Source: Saprospiraceae bacterium
Lineage (GTDB): Bacteria; Bacteroidota; Bacteroidia; Chitinophagales; Saprospiraceae
DNA length: 46,989 bases
Direction: 5' to 3'
NCBI GenBank assembly: GCA_028282725.1
Contig: JANQHF010000055.1
Location: 1 to 46,989, forward strand
Positions 1 to 9,210 of this stretch are shown one piece after another. Positions within the stretch are counted from its first letter, which is position 1. Every line of letters begins with the position of its first letter. A model generated the notes under the pieces. The model worked only from the letters and a program-made list of their open reading frames with translations. It ran no database searches and was not told the DNA's origin. The position numbers were made by a program, and so were the translations under genes.

Positions 1-208
1 TAATCAATCATTCAGAATTGATCAAAAAATTGCCATCCCTCATTAATTCATCTCTCCCAATTTGTCAGACTGAGCTTTTGGAAGTCAAGTTGAGCGATGC
101 AGTCATCTCTTAAATTCAAAACTCAACATTCAAAATTTATACTTCACCACAGATGGCCACAGATTTGATCAATAATCTAATCAATCATTCATTCAATCAA
201 TCAATCAT
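1..208. repeat. Non-coding repeat-rich left edge
   Basis: I see no gene here. The 13-mer AATCAATCATTCA occurs three times (2-14, 179-191, 199-211) in an A/T-rich setting, and the first and last copies are both followed within 10 bp by TGATC. Bases 143-168, read on the minus strand, contain AATCTGTGG and ATCTGTGGT words that also build the two 43-bp repeats at 22771-22813 and 22944-22986. The stretch lies downstream of the stop of the minus-strand amidohydrolase gene. No convincing terminator hairpin was seen. Confidence 0.6.
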
Positions 209-1516
209 TCAAAACTGATCCCCGCTATTCATGTAATCCAATGTCAGCAAACACAGGGCCTTGACGCCCGTCACCATTCCTTTTTCGTCAATATAAAAAT
301 CGGGAGTATGGTGAGGATAGGCCGGAATACTTCCCGTAGGATTCATGCCTCCGGTAAAGAAGTATAAACTCGGGACTTCTTTGGCAAAGAATGAGAAGTC
401 CTCCGCACCTGTTACAGCCGGGATCACCACAACGTTATTTGCACCTGCTGCCTTTTCAAGACTTGGAAGCATTTGTCTTGTCAGATCCAGGTTGTTGAAT
501 GTGACGGGATACCCCACCAGGATGTCGACCTCAGCCCGGGCACCGGCACTTTCGGCAATAGCGGTGGCCGTCTTCTTGATTTTTTTATGAATGATCTGCT
601 GCATATCGGTGTCCAATGTTCGTATGGTGCCGATCATTTCGACTTCTTCAGGAATGATATTGCTGCGATAACCACCCTTAATTTTACCGACGCTGATCAC
701 CGCGGCTTCTTTTGTGAGATCTGTTTGTCTCGAGACGATATTATTCAATCCCTGGATGATTTGCGCTGAAACAGTTATGGGGTCCACACCATCCCATGGT
801 CGCGATCCATGCGTTTGCGTACCTTTTACCTTTATGATGAATTGATCGGAAGCTGCCATGATCCCGCCTAATTTGTAGGTAATCGTGCCGATGGGTTGAT
901 TGGACGATATGTGTTGTCCGAAGAACACATCAATCCCATACTTGTCAATAATTCCTTCCTTAACCATTAAAGCAGCACCTCCTTCTTCTCCAATCGGGGC
1001 ACCTTCTTCTGCTGGCTGAAAGACAAAAATCACCTTACCCCTTAGTTGGTCTTTCATATGGGTTAATATTTCAGCGGCTCCCAGTAACATGGCGATGTGC
1101 GTATCATGGCCACAGGCATGCATGACTCCCACTTCTTCTTCGAGGTAGGTGGTTTTGACCTTAGAGGCAAAAGGAACAGGAGTGCGTTCAGTAACCGGCA
1201 AGCCATCGATATCGGCACGCAATGCAATAGTAGGTCCCGGACGACCGGAATCCAGAACGGCCACAACCCCCGTATGGGCAATTCCCGTATCAACTGCAAG
1301 CCCCATTGTCTTCAAGTCCCTGGCTATTTTTTCCGCAGTCTTGAATTCGCGGTTGGACAATTCGGGGAATTCATGAAAGTGTCTGCGCCACTCCACTACC
1401 TTCTCCTGAATTTCATTGGCCCTTTTCGAAATAAGCGCAACGTCCGATTGTGATACAAGTTCCGGTTGAGTTGCTACCAGGGTGGCCAGTAATACAATAA
1501 CTAGTTTGTTGATCAT
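209..1516 (-). CDS. M20 family amidohydrolase, exported
   Basis: A 435-residue metal-dependent amidohydrolase/carboxypeptidase of the M20D group (hippurate or IAA-amino-acid hydrolase type), which cleaves N-acyl amino acids or small peptides. The first 20 or so residues form a hydrophobic signal sequence, so a periplasmic location is likely. Metal-ligand motifs are clear: HACGHDTH with Cys135 and His137, QPAEEG with Glu170/Glu171, and the C-terminal AYPHHTPDF histidines. Length is normal for the family, which often runs 390-440. It is divergent from the DUF2853 gene. The ATG start gives the signal peptide directly. The exact substrate cannot be read from sequence. Confidence 0.9.
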   Translation of the reverse strand: MINKLVIVLLATLVATQPELVSQSDVALISKRANEIQEKVVEWRRHFHEFPELSNREFKTAEKIARDLKTMGLAVDTGIAHTGVVAVLDSGRPGPTIALRADIDGLPVTERTPVPFASKVKTTYLEEEVGVMHACGHDTHIAMLLGAAEILTHMKDQLRGKVIFVFQPAEEGAPIGEEGGAALMVKEGIIDKYGIDVFFGQHISSNQPIGTITYKLGGIMAASDQFIIKVKGTQTHGSRPWDGVDPITVSAQIIQGLNNIVSRQTDLTKEAAVISVGKIKGGYRSNIIPEEVEMIGTIRTLDTDMQQIIHKKIKKTATAIAESAGARAEVDILVGYPVTFNNLDLTRQMLPSLEKAAGANNVVVIPAVTGAEDFSFFAKEVPSLYFFTGGMNPTGSIPAYPHHTPDFYIDEKGMVTGVKALCLLTLDYMNSGDQF

Positions 1517-1700
1517 AATAGAAGAATTAAAAAGTCTGAGTGCAAATATATTTTTATCCCCGGGAAAGCTCTTAAAGGGACGGTGATGTTAAGATTGGTT
1601 ACAAGCAATAATAAAATTATAATAAATGGTAATGTGATAATAATTATCAGTACTTTCGCCTTCCTAAGATTAAATTTTATAACATTTTAAACTGACGTAA

Positions 1701-2039
1701 ATGAGCAAATTCGATGACTGCATGAAGGACTATGAAAAGCAGTTGACCAAAATTGGTGTGAAGTATGATGCGGCCCTCCTCAGAAAGGTTGCCAAAGGCT
1801 TAGGTCCTTCCATCTACAATCGCGACGCTTCTACTGTAGCTGGTTCTGACAAATCAGAGCTGGAAAGAGTTAAAAAGAATTTTTTGATCAAAAAATTGGG
1901 TTTAAAAGACAGCCCGAAATTGGATGAAGCGATCGCTGATGTAATCCAACAAATTGGCAAGAGTACAAGAAAAAAGTATCGTGCAGTATTTTACTATCTT
2001 CTTGTCAAAAGAACGAGAAAATCCGGCGTTTATAAATAA
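1701..2039 (+). CDS. DUF2853 family protein
   Basis: A 112-residue, lysine-rich, soluble protein with no signal peptide or membrane segment. I recognise the DUF2853 family from the N-terminal block MSKFDDCMKDYEKQL, the SGVYK-like end and the all-helical pattern; the family has no established function that I can name. The ATG follows an A/T-rich leader. A strong hairpin 27 bp after the stop suggests a monocistronic transcript. TACTTTCG at 1651-1658 is a weak match to the Bacteroidota -7 element. Confidence 0.8.
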   Translation: MSKFDDCMKDYEKQLTKIGVKYDAALLRKVAKGLGPSIYNRDASTVAGSDKSELERVKKNFLIKKLGLKDSPKLDEAIADVIQQIGKSTRKKYRAVFYYLLVKRTRKSGVYK

Positions 2040-2066
2040 GCAGCAGGAAAGTATCTAAAAGATTAA

Positions 2067-2101
2067 AAGGCGCTCTCATTTGTTATATTTGAGGGCGTCT
2101 T
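2067..2101 (+). terminator. Hairpin terminator after the DUF2853 gene
   Basis: Arms 2067-2078 and 2090-2101 pair over 12 bp with two G-U wobbles around an 11-nt loop, followed by an A/T-rich tail (ACATTTTAA). The element sits 27 bp after the DUF2853 stop and 12 bp before the next start. TATATTTG at 2084-2091, inside the loop and right arm, also matches the Bacteroidota -7 element TAnnTTTG, so the same bases could start transcription of the next gene. Confidence 0.65.
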
Positions 2102-2113
2102 ACATTTTAAGCT

Positions 2114-2443
2114 ATGTTTTACAGAATTGTGGCACTTGGATTAGTTGCTCTGGGTATATACGAAATCCTGAGTCATTTGTCACTACCATTTGATATCACT
2201 CCGGATAGTCTTGAGAAGAGTGCCATCGGACTGGCGACGGTATTTATTGGGTTGCTCAACTGGATCTTTGTTTATGAATCCCCGGAGTCGCACATGCCGC
2301 GCATCATCTTATTATCGGCCAACATCGTATTTATAGGTTTTGCCATCTTATTGATCACATCTACGATCGATCCTTTTCACGGGTATGCTGCATTGGGCTT
2401 GTCTCTCGTAAATTGCATTATGGTCCTGAATCACAAGGTGTAG
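2114..2443 (+). CDS. Small integral membrane protein, unknown function
   Basis: A 109-residue protein with about four hydrophobic helices (roughly residues 3-20, 36-55, 61-82 and 86-105) separated by short polar turns. I do not recognise a family. It overlaps the 3' end of the convergent acetyltransferase gene by 13 bp. Composition is ordinary for the neighbourhood, and the length and continuous membrane pattern make it a believable gene. Confidence 0.65.
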   Translation: MFYRIVALGLVALGIYEILSHLSLPFDITPDSLEKSAIGLATVFIGLLNWIFVYESPESHMPRIILLSANIVFIGFAILLITSTIDPFHGYAALGLSLVNCIMVLNHKV

Positions 2444-2874
2444 GTATAATGGTACAACTCTTCATCCCGGATCCAGCCTTCAAGTTCATACAAGCGCCGG
2501 GCATCCTTGTTGGTAATTTCTGTTTCCAATTGTAGTCTCGCATAATTATTGGCTCTGGCATAGTCCACGGCCCGTGAAAGAAGGGCTTTCCCGACACCTG
2601 ATCGACGATGCTCAGGATGCACAAAAAGATCGTTCAGCGTCAGGATCGGCGCCATGCTCACAGAGGAGAAGGTAGGGTAGAGAAGGGTAAACCCCATTGC
2701 CTCACCCCCATCATTTCTCGCATAGAAGATCGTAGCTTCCTCGTTTTCCAATCTTTGCATTAAAAATCTCTTGCTGGTATCCGGGTCGGCTTCCTTTCTG
2801 TAAAATTTAAGGTATCCCTTGAATAGGGGAAGGACGTCCTTCAAATCCTCACTTTGTGCCTGACGTATGTTCAT
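2431..2874 (-). CDS. GNAT family N-acetyltransferase
   Basis: A 147-residue acetyl-CoA-dependent N-acyltransferase of the GNAT fold. The acetyl-CoA pyrophosphate loop is visible as HPEHRRSGVGKALL (about residues 85-100), preceded by the LNDLFV strand and followed by an ARLQLET strand and a DARRLYELEGW segment typical of the family's end. I chose the ATG at 2872-2874 because MNIRQAQSEDL is the usual GNAT N-terminus; the frame is open 14 codons further upstream but that extension does not look conserved. The acceptor substrate is unknown. Confidence 0.85.
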   Translation of the reverse strand: MNIRQAQSEDLKDVLPLFKGYLKFYRKEADPDTSKRFLMQRLENEEATIFYARNDGGEAMGFTLLYPTFSSVSMAPILTLNDLFVHPEHRRSGVGKALLSRAVDYARANNYARLQLETEITNKDARRLYELEGWIRDEELYHYTYTL

Positions 2875-2939
2875 CGCTGTATTTTTCCTGGCGAAAAAAG
2901 TTCTCTCAAATATCAATCATTCAACGATCAAGGATAACG

Positions 2940-2975
2940 AAAAAAAGGGACGATCTGCTGAACATCCCTTTTTCA
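2940..2975 (-). terminator. Terminator of the thioredoxin-SPOR gene
   Basis: Arms AAAAAGGGA (2942-2950) and TCCCTTTTT (2965-2973) are perfect inverses. On the minus strand the stem extends inward as GGGATG/CGTCCC with one wobble, and a run of seven T follows. It lies 27 bp past the stop of the minus-strand gene ending at 3000. Confidence 0.75.
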
Positions 2976-2999
2976 CTTTTTCTGAATCGCATCGTCAGG

Positions 3000-3728
3000 T
3001 CACATATATATGTGGCCTTCTATTCCATGTTTCTCCCTTAATTCGGTCAGGTAGAAGTGGGCATCGCGGGTATTTTCGAAGTTTCCGACCATAACCCTGT
3101 ACACCACACTGCCGGCCTTGTAATCGTGGAGAATGATAATTGGATCCTTAATGATTCCGACGAGTTCATTGTAAAATTTCAGCGTATTCCGGTAAGATTG
3201 GTACAGACCAAGCTGGATCTTATAATTGGCTCGTTTGTCAGTAAATGAATGATTTTCTTTTTCTGTTGTAGTTGTATTCTTTTTAGGTGAGGTATTGGTC
3301 GCGTGTACTACGGGAGTAAATGCCTTAAGGCTTTTATGCAGGACCTCCTGCATACGCGACGGAGAGAGTGTTTCCTCAATTCTCTCGATTACCTTTCCAT
3401 CACTATTAAAGATGAGCAATGTAGGTAATACTTTTACACCAAAGTGCTCTTTCAGTGCATAACCATCAAAGTCATCTATGTCGATTTTGAGTGGTACGAA
3501 TTTTTCGTTGATCAGGGTGCTGACATTCTCGTCAGCGAAGGTCGTCTGTTCCATAAATCTGCACGGCATACACCAGGCAGCATAAAAATCAAGGATGAGC
3601 ATCTTTCCTTCTTTCTTGGCCTTTAATCTCGCTTCTTCAAAATTTCCTTCAATGAAGATGGTCGAGGCCTCAATTCCTGGTGCAATCAGAAATACCATTG
3701 CACTTAACAGCACTAGAATCTTTGTCAT
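3000..3728 (-). CDS. Exported thioredoxin-fold protein with C-terminal SPOR-like domain
   Basis: A 242-residue protein with three parts. Residues 1-21 are a signal peptide. Residues about 25-135 are a thioredoxin fold with redox motif AAWCMPC and the cis-proline segment VLPTLLIF, so it probably works in periplasmic disulfide chemistry. After a Thr/Lys-rich linker (about 140-165), residues 168-242 read as a SPOR-like repeat (YKIQLGLYQS ... YRVMVGNFEN ... AHFYLTEL). SPOR domains bind denuded peptidoglycan glycan in other bacteria, often at the division site. The thioredoxin call is firm; the SPOR call rests on the beta-alpha-beta pattern. It is transcribed alone, with its own terminator. Confidence 0.8.
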   Translation of the reverse strand: MTKILVLLSAMVFLIAPGIEASTIFIEGNFEEARLKAKKEGKMLILDFYAAWCMPCRFMEQTTFADENVSTLINEKFVPLKIDIDDFDGYALKEHFGVKVLPTLLIFNSDGKVIERIEETLSPSRMQEVLHKSLKAFTPVVHATNTSPKKNTTTTEKENHSFTDKRANYKIQLGLYQSYRNTLKFYNELVGIIKDPIIILHDYKAGSVVYRVMVGNFENTRDAHFYLTELREKHGIEGHIYM

Positions 3729-3873
3729 GGGTTGGTTTCTTTAACAATTTAAAATTGACAGCTATATATAGAAGTCTGTCATCGCGTATCTTACATATTA
3801 CAATTTATGTGCCAATGTTCAATAACCTGAAAACCAAGGTCGCCGCATAGATAGTCTCGTTTAGAAATTTTGA

Positions 3874-3881
3874 TAACTTTG
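3874..3881 (+). promoter_or_regulatory. -7 element upstream of fabH
   Basis: TAACTTTG matches the Bacteroidota -7 consensus TAnnTTTG exactly. No clear TTTG -33 box lies 19-21 bp upstream. A transcript starting about 7 nt downstream would reach the ATG at 3906 with a leader of about 18 nt and would exclude the TTG at 3870 as the start. Confidence 0.45.
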
Positions 3882-3905
3882 TCCGGCCTTTTAAAAGGGT
3901 TCAGA

Positions 3906-4889
3906 ATGCCAAATGCAATAATCACCGCCGTCAGTGGATTTGTGCCGGATCAGGTCCTTTCTAATGTCGATTTGGAAAAGATCATGGATACCAGTGACGA
4001 TTGGATTATCTCCAGGACAGGGATAAAAGAGCGGCGCGTCATGCCGCCCGATCAGGCCGTTACTAGAATCGGTACGGAATGCGTTCAATCCATTTTGTCA
4101 CAGAGGGACATAGACCCCGACTCCATTGATTTGGTGATCTGTGCCACCTGTACTGCTGATTACATCATACCCGATTCAGCAAATAGTATTTGCTCGGAAT
4201 CCGGATTAAACAAGGCCTATGGTTTTGACTTGAATGCTGCATGCAGCGGTTTTGTGTACGCACTGCACACAGCGGCTCAATTTATCAAGTCCGGAACTCA
4301 CCAGCGCATCATCGTTGTTGGTGCAGAAAAGCTGACTTCTTACATGAATTATGAGGACCGGACGACAAGTATCATTTTCGGAGATGGCGGAGGGGCTGTA
4401 TTGGTAGAGTCTTCGGAAGAAGAAGGTATAGGCGTGATCGATGCTGAGCTCAGAGGTGATGGCACTGGTAGGGAAGTCTTGAGAATTGATGCAGGGGGCA
4501 GCCTGAATCCAGTGACCCAGGAAAGATTGGACAAGAAAGCTCATACTGTATTTCAGGATGGTCGACAGGTGTTCAAGAGAGCAGTACAGGGTATGACCTC
4601 TTCTATGTTGGAGGTTATGAAACGCAATGAATTGACCAATGATGATATTCGATGGGTAGTCCCACACCAGGCAAACCTGAGAATTATATCAGCCGTAGCC
4701 AATCAACTTGATTTTCCGATGGAACGGGTCATGGTCAATATTGATAAATATGCCAACACATCAGCCGGGACAATTCCACTATGTTTATGGGAATATGAGT
4801 CTCAAATGAAAAAAGGAGACGGTATTATGCTAACCGCCTTTGGAGGAGGATTTACCTGGGGGTCATTGTTCTTGAGGTGGGCTTATTGA
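3906..4889 (+). CDS. fabH: 3-oxoacyl-ACP synthase III (KASIII)
   Basis: A 327-residue initiator of fatty acid synthesis that condenses acyl-CoA with malonyl-ACP. The catalytic triad is visible: Cys113 in NAACSGF, His in VPHQANLRI and Asn in KYANTSAGT. Length matches the family. The ATG at 3906 gives the normal start MPNAIITA; an in-frame TTG at 3870 lies before the candidate -7 box and is rejected. It is the first gene of a run with efp, accB and accC, so it is probably co-expressed with the enzymes that make its malonyl-CoA precursor. The usual partners plsX and rpmF are not upstream. Confidence 0.95.
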   Translation: MPNAIITAVSGFVPDQVLSNVDLEKIMDTSDDWIISRTGIKERRVMPPDQAVTRIGTECVQSILSQRDIDPDSIDLVICATCTADYIIPDSANSICSESGLNKAYGFDLNAACSGFVYALHTAAQFIKSGTHQRIIVVGAEKLTSYMNYEDRTTSIIFGDGGGAVLVESSEEEGIGVIDAELRGDGTGREVLRIDAGGSLNPVTQERLDKKAHTVFQDGRQVFKRAVQGMTSSMLEVMKRNELTNDDIRWVVPHQANLRIISAVANQLDFPMERVMVNIDKYANTSAGTIPLCLWEYESQMKKGDGIMLTAFGGGFTWGSLFLRWAY

Positions 4890-4924
4890 AAATTTGTTCG
4901 ATTTAATAAGAGGAAAATAGAATT

Positions 4925-5491
4925 ATGGCGAATACGAGTGAAATAAGAAATGGGCTCTGTCTCGATTTCAATAATGACATCTATTCAGTCGTAGAGTTTC
5001 TTCATGTCAAACCTGGAAAGGGGCCTGCCTTTGTACGCACGAAATTGAAAAGTCTGACCAATGGCAAGGTGATAGATCACACATTTCCGGCAGGTCACAA
5101 AATACAGGTGGTACGTGTAGAGAGACGCCAATACCAGTATTTATACAAGGATGACATGGGCTATCATTTCATGAATATGGAATCTTACGAACAGATCCGA
5201 TTGGACGAGTCGATTCTGGATAATCCCCAATTCCTGGTTGAAGGAATGGAAATTGATATCCTGTTTCATGCCCAAAAAGAAATTCCGCTTACTACCTCGA
5301 TGCCACAACATGTAGTCCTCGAAGTTACCTACACAGAACCCGGCGAACGGGGAAATACCGCAACCAATGTGACTAAACCTGCCACTGTAGAAAGTGGAGC
5401 TGAGGTAAAAGTGCCTATATTTATCAATGAAGGAGATAAAATAAAAATTGATACTCAAACCGGTTCTTATCTCGAACGCGTCAAAGAATAA
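4925..5491 (+). CDS. efp: Translation elongation factor P
   Basis: A 188-residue EF-P, which relieves ribosome stalling at proline stretches. The KOW-like N-terminal domain carries the loop KPGKGPAF, with Lys32 at the tip position that is modified in other bacteria. The S1-like C-terminal domain ends in the typical [17 protein letters not shown]. It starts 35 bp after fabH and ends 2 bp before accB, inside the fatty acid operon, the usual arrangement in Bacteroidota. No modifying enzyme (EpmA, EarP) is encoded in this window. Confidence 0.97.
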   Translation: MANTSEIRNGLCLDFNNDIYSVVEFLHVKPGKGPAFVRTKLKSLTNGKVIDHTFPAGHKIQVVRVERRQYQYLYKDDMGYHFMNMESYEQIRLDESILDNPQFLVEGMEIDILFHAQKEIPLTTSMPQHVVLEVTYTEPGERGNTATNVTKPATVESGAEVKVPIFINEGDKIKIDTQTGSYLERVKE

Positions 5492-5493
5492 AT

Positions 5494-5988
5494 ATGACTA
5501 CCAAAGAAATAAAGGATTTATTGAATTTGATCAGCGGACTAGATCTCAAAGAGGTTCGTATAAAGGATAAAGACTTTGAAATCAGGATACGTACTGATAA
5601 AGATCTGCCCTCTCCCATGGTGAGTTCGACTCCCGTGATTCCTCATCCTCAGCCCATGCCCGTCAGTGCTCCTGTCACTCCGGAACCGGAGTCATCTGCG
5701 AAGGAGGAGAGCCAGGAAGAGGTTGCCACAGAATCAGCCAATCAATATATTGAGGTCAAGTCGCCTATGGTCGGTACCTTTTACAGATCTCCATCACCTG
5801 ACAAGCCCGTCTATGTACAGGTCGGAGACACGGTTTCAAAAGGAGACGTTGTATGTATCATAGAAGCCATGAAGTTGTTCAACGAAATCGAAAGTGAGGT
5901 TTCCGGGAAAGTTGTGAAAATACTTGTGGATGACAGTTCTCCGGTAGAATACGACCAGGCGCTCTTTTTGTTGGATCCCGGTTCCTGA
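5494..5988 (+). CDS. accB: Biotin carboxyl carrier protein of acetyl-CoA carboxylase
   Basis: A 164-residue BCCP. An N-terminal helical region (residues 1-35) leads to a Pro/Glu/Ser-rich linker (about 40-82) and the biotinyl domain (about 84-164). The biotin attachment site is EAMKLFNE with Lys127. It carries carboxybiotin between AccC and the carboxyltransferase during malonyl-CoA formation. It begins 2 bp after efp and is followed after 17 bp by accC, so co-translation in one operon is very likely. Confidence 0.96.
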   Translation: MTTKEIKDLLNLISGLDLKEVRIKDKDFEIRIRTDKDLPSPMVSSTPVIPHPQPMPVSAPVTPEPESSAKEESQEEVATESANQYIEVKSPMVGTFYRSPSPDKPVYVQVGDTVSKGDVVCIIEAMKLFNEIESEVSGKVVKILVDDSSPVEYDQALFLLDPGS

Positions 5989-6005
5989 ATTCAATAATTT
6001 ACGGA

Positions 6006-7343
6006 ATGTTCAAAAAAATTCTAATAGCCAATCGGGGTGAAATTGCATTGCGTGTCATACGTACATGCAAGGAAATGGGAATCAAAACGGTCGCAGTCTA
6101 CTCGACTGCTGATCAGGATGCCCTGCACGTCAGATTTTCAGATGAAGCGGTCTGTATTGGCCCTCCAAGTTCTGCCGCATCGTACTTGAGTATCCCGGCC
6201 ATTATGGCGGCTGTCGAAATTACCAATGCCGATGCCATACATCCGGGATATGGTTTTCTTTCCGAAAACGCCAACTTCGCCGAGATCTGCGAGGAGTACA
6301 ATGTGAAGTTTATTGGTCCTTCTGCAGAAATGATCAGGAAGATGGGTGACAAGGTGACGGCAAAGGAGACTATGGTCAAGGCAGGTGTACCTGTTGTGCC
6401 GGGAAGCGATGGCCTCGTGAAGGATATCTCCCATGGTTTGAAGGTGGCTAAGGAAATAGGTTATCCCATCATTTTGAAAGCCACAGCAGGGGGAGGCGGA
6501 AAAGGTATGCGCATCGTATGGGATGCAAATGATTTTGAAAATCAATGGAATATGGCCAAAAATGAAGCAAAAGCTTCATTTGGCAATGACGGAATTTATG
6601 TCGAAAAATTTATCGAAGAACCCCGGCATATTGAGTTTCAGATCATCGGTGATCAGCATAAAAAGGTGATTCATTTGTCCGAAAGGGATTGTTCGATCCA
6701 AAGAAGACATCAAAAATTGGTGGAAGAGGCTCCTTCCCCGTTTATGAATCGGTCACTCAGGAAAAAAATGGGTGCTGCTGCCATCAAGGCAGGCAAGGCT
6801 ATCAATTATGAAGGAGTAGGAACAGTCGAGTTTCTCGTGGATAAAAACAAGAAGTTTTACTTCATGGAAATGAATACGAGGATCCAGGTAGAGCATCCGG
6901 TGACAGAAGAGGTTATCGACAGGGACTTGATCAAAGAGCAAATAAAAGTAGCTGCCGGAGAAAAACTTGCAGGCAAGAATTACGAGCCAAATATGCACAG
7001 CATTGAATGCAGAATCAATGCAGAAGATCCTTTCAATAATTTCCGGCCATCCCCGGGTATGATTCAATACTTTCATAGCCCGAAAGGTCATGGAGTCAGG
7101 GTAGATACGCATGCGCATGCCGGGTACACCGTACCGCCATACTATGATAGTATGATTGCCAAACTTATTTGCAAGGCAGAAACCCGCGAAGAATGTATCA
7201 CCAAGATGCAAAGGGCACTCGGAGAGTTTATTATTGAGGGAATAAGAACGACAATTCCCTTTCATCAGCAATTGATGAAAGATGAGCGGTTCAGATCCGG
7301 CAATTTCGATACCGGATTCATGAACAACTTTGAATTAAAATAG
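6006..7343 (+). CDS. accC: Biotin carboxylase subunit of acetyl-CoA carboxylase
   Basis: A 445-residue ATP-grasp enzyme that carboxylates biotin on AccB. It shows the N-terminal motif [16 protein letters not shown], the glycine-rich loop [12 protein letters not shown], the [12 protein letters not shown] block, and the catalytic [14 protein letters not shown] motif. Length is typical (about 445-450). It sits between accB and an ABC exporter gene, with gaps of 17 and 15 bp. The carboxyltransferase genes accA and accD are not in this window. Confidence 0.97.
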   Translation: MFKKILIANRGEIALRVIRTCKEMGIKTVAVYSTADQDALHVRFSDEAVCIGPPSSAASYLSIPAIMAAVEITNADAIHPGYGFLSENANFAEICEEYNVKFIGPSAEMIRKMGDKVTAKETMVKAGVPVVPGSDGLVKDISHGLKVAKEIGYPIILKATAGGGGKGMRIVWDANDFENQWNMAKNEAKASFGNDGIYVEKFIEEPRHIEFQIIGDQHKKVIHLSERDCSIQRRHQKLVEEAPSPFMNRSLRKKMGAAAIKAGKAINYEGVGTVEFLVDKNKKFYFMEMNTRIQVEHPVTEEVIDRDLIKEQIKVAAGEKLAGKNYEPNMHSIECRINAEDPFNNFRPSPGMIQYFHSPKGHGVRVDTHAHAGYTVPPYYDSMIAKLICKAETREECITKMQRALGEFIIEGIRTTIPFHQQLMKDERFRSGNFDTGFMNNFELK

Positions 7344-7358
7344 ACACGGCAGGCTCTT

Positions 7359-9134
7359 ATGATCCATGTATTCAGGCTTCTCAAGATGATTGGAAGATAC
7401 AAGGGCTATACCTTGCTCGGTATTTTCTTCCATATTTTGACTGCTGTATGTACCGTGATCAGCATCCCCTTGGTCATTCCATTCTTTCAGATCCTTTTTG
7501 GTGCGAGCCCTTCTGATTATCCGCCGCCTGATTCGTGGATGGATCTTGAAGTATTGCTCAATTACTATTTTTCACGACTCATCGCCATCAGTGATCACTT
7601 CATTGCTCTCCAGGTAGTGTGTCTCACTGTCCTGTTCGTTTTCTTTCTGAAGAATCTCTTCAGATTCCTGAACAGTTATTTTATGGTCTATGTGCGCAAT
7701 GCTCTTTTAATGGACAAGAGAAAGGAGATTTGGGCTTCTTATGAAGCCATGAGCCTGTCCAGGAGAAATGAGTTTAAAAAAGGGCATTTGCTCTCACTCA
7801 TCAGCAATGATCTTGCAGAAGTGGATCGGTGTGTCCTTACTACCCTTGAATTTCTTTTCAGAACACCTTTGATCATATTGGGGAGTCTGGTCCTTATGAT
7901 ATGGCTCAGTCCCAAACTCACCTTGATCGCATTCGGCCTCATCTTGTTTACGCTGCTTTTTGTCGGCAGGATCAGTCACGTGTTAAAGAGGCAAGCAGGC
8001 AGAGCACAAGAATTGTTATCCCGGATCCATATCCTTGCGGATCGCTATTTGTCCTCCTTAAAAATTATACGGATCCATCATTCTTCAGGCCACCTGAGGA
8101 ATCAATTCAATGCCCTGAATAATGAACATTTTGCATTGTCCAATAAGATGCTCAGACGACGAGACCTGGCTTCGCCCCTGGCCGAGTTCCTGGGAGTGGC
8201 CACGATTGTTGCCTTACTGTATTTTGGCACATACGAAGTATTTGCCGGTTCCTTACAACCCGGGACCTTCTTTGCCTTTGTCTTTGCTTTTTATAATGTT
8301 ATCGATCCGGCCAAGACCTTTTCAAGAGAGTATGCAAATGTTCAGCGTGGAATTGCCGCTTTGATCAGGATTGATGAATTTCACTCTTCCATTCCTGTAC
8401 GAGCACTGCATTCTTTAGGATCGGACCTTATCGAATTCAAGGCTGAATTGGCTTTTCAGAATGTTTCATTCACATATTCGGATGATCAATCTCCCATTCT
8501 GAATCGATTGAACTTTCAATTACAAAAGGGCGAAAGAGTTGGACTTACAGGCCTTAGTGGTGCGGGAAAAACAACGATCCTGGACATCATCCTCAAGTTT
8601 TATCCGCCGTCTGAAGGCCAGGTGCTCATTGATGGTACGGAGCTCAAAGAGCTCAATACGATACAATACCGATCCATCTTTGGTCTGATCACACAGGCTC
8701 CTCTGTTGTTTCATGGAAGTGTTCAACAAAACATCATTGTGGATAAAGACCTGGATTCGTCTAAGTTGAGCCATGTCCTGGATCTCGTCGGATTAGACGG
8801 GGACTTCCTTAGTAAAACGGTGGGTGATGATTTGGCCAGGATCAGCGGTGGAGAAGCGCAGAGAATATGTCTGGCAAGAGCATTGTACAGACGACCGAAA
8901 ATCTTGATCATGGATGAGCCAACCTCTCAGTTGGATCTGGTTTCAAGGAAGTCCTTGATCGAAAGGATTACCTTTTTACCTCGTGATTTCTCGCTTTTGG
9001 TGGTTACCCACCAGAGAGAGCTCCTGGAAAAAATGGATCGTATCCTCGTTTTGAATAATGGTCAAATTCAGGATCATGGACAATATGAGGACTTGTTGCA
9101 CCGTAATGATTTATTTAAAAGCCTGCTTGGCTAA
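7359..9134 (+). CDS. MsbA-like ABC transporter, fused permease and ATPase
   Basis: A 591-residue half-transporter with one six-helix type IV exporter domain (about residues 15-330) and one nucleotide-binding domain (about 360-590). Motifs are intact: Walker A GLSGAGKTT (about 395), signature SGGEAQR (about 493), Walker B ILIMDEPTSQLD (about 515) and the switch histidine in VVTHQ (about 549). It should act as a homodimer. The MsbA-like architecture and its place 15 bp after accC suggest export of a lipid or lipid-linked molecule, but lipid A is not proven as cargo. Confidence 0.9.
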   Translation: MIHVFRLLKMIGRYKGYTLLGIFFHILTAVCTVISIPLVIPFFQILFGASPSDYPPPDSWMDLEVLLNYYFSRLIAISDHFIALQVVCLTVLFVFFLKNLFRFLNSYFMVYVRNALLMDKRKEIWASYEAMSLSRRNEFKKGHLLSLISNDLAEVDRCVLTTLEFLFRTPLIILGSLVLMIWLSPKLTLIAFGLILFTLLFVGRISHVLKRQAGRAQELLSRIHILADRYLSSLKIIRIHHSSGHLRNQFNALNNEHFALSNKMLRRRDLASPLAEFLGVATIVALLYFGTYEVFAGSLQPGTFFAFVFAFYNVIDPAKTFSREYANVQRGIAALIRIDEFHSSIPVRALHSLGSDLIEFKAELAFQNVSFTYSDDQSPILNRLNFQLQKGERVGLTGLSGAGKTTILDIILKFYPPSEGQVLIDGTELKELNTIQYRSIFGLITQAPLLFHGSVQQNIIVDKDLDSSKLSHVLDLVGLDGDFLSKTVGDDLARISGGEAQRICLARALYRRPKILIMDEPTSQLDLVSRKSLIERITFLPRDFSLLVVTHQRELLEKMDRILVLNNGQIQDHGQYEDLLHRNDLFKSLLG

Positions 9135-9196
9135 TGACTTTATCGGAATAATTGAACTGAATGTCAATTTCGATTCGATGATCCTTTAATATGAGC

Positions 9197-9204
9197 TATT
9201 TTTG
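9197..9204 (+). promoter_or_regulatory. -7 element directly before a start codon
   Basis: TATTTTTG matches TAnnTTTG. The ATG of the next gene is at 9211, only 7 nt downstream, so a transcript from this promoter would be leaderless or nearly so. No good -33 TTTG lies at 19-21 bp, so this may be chance. Confidence 0.3.
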
Positions 9205-9210
9205 TCGTCC

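Noticed and set aside
3870-3905. TTG start giving fabH 12 extra residues
   Set aside because: The extension is not typical of KASIII, and the candidate -7 box at 3874-3881 falls inside it.
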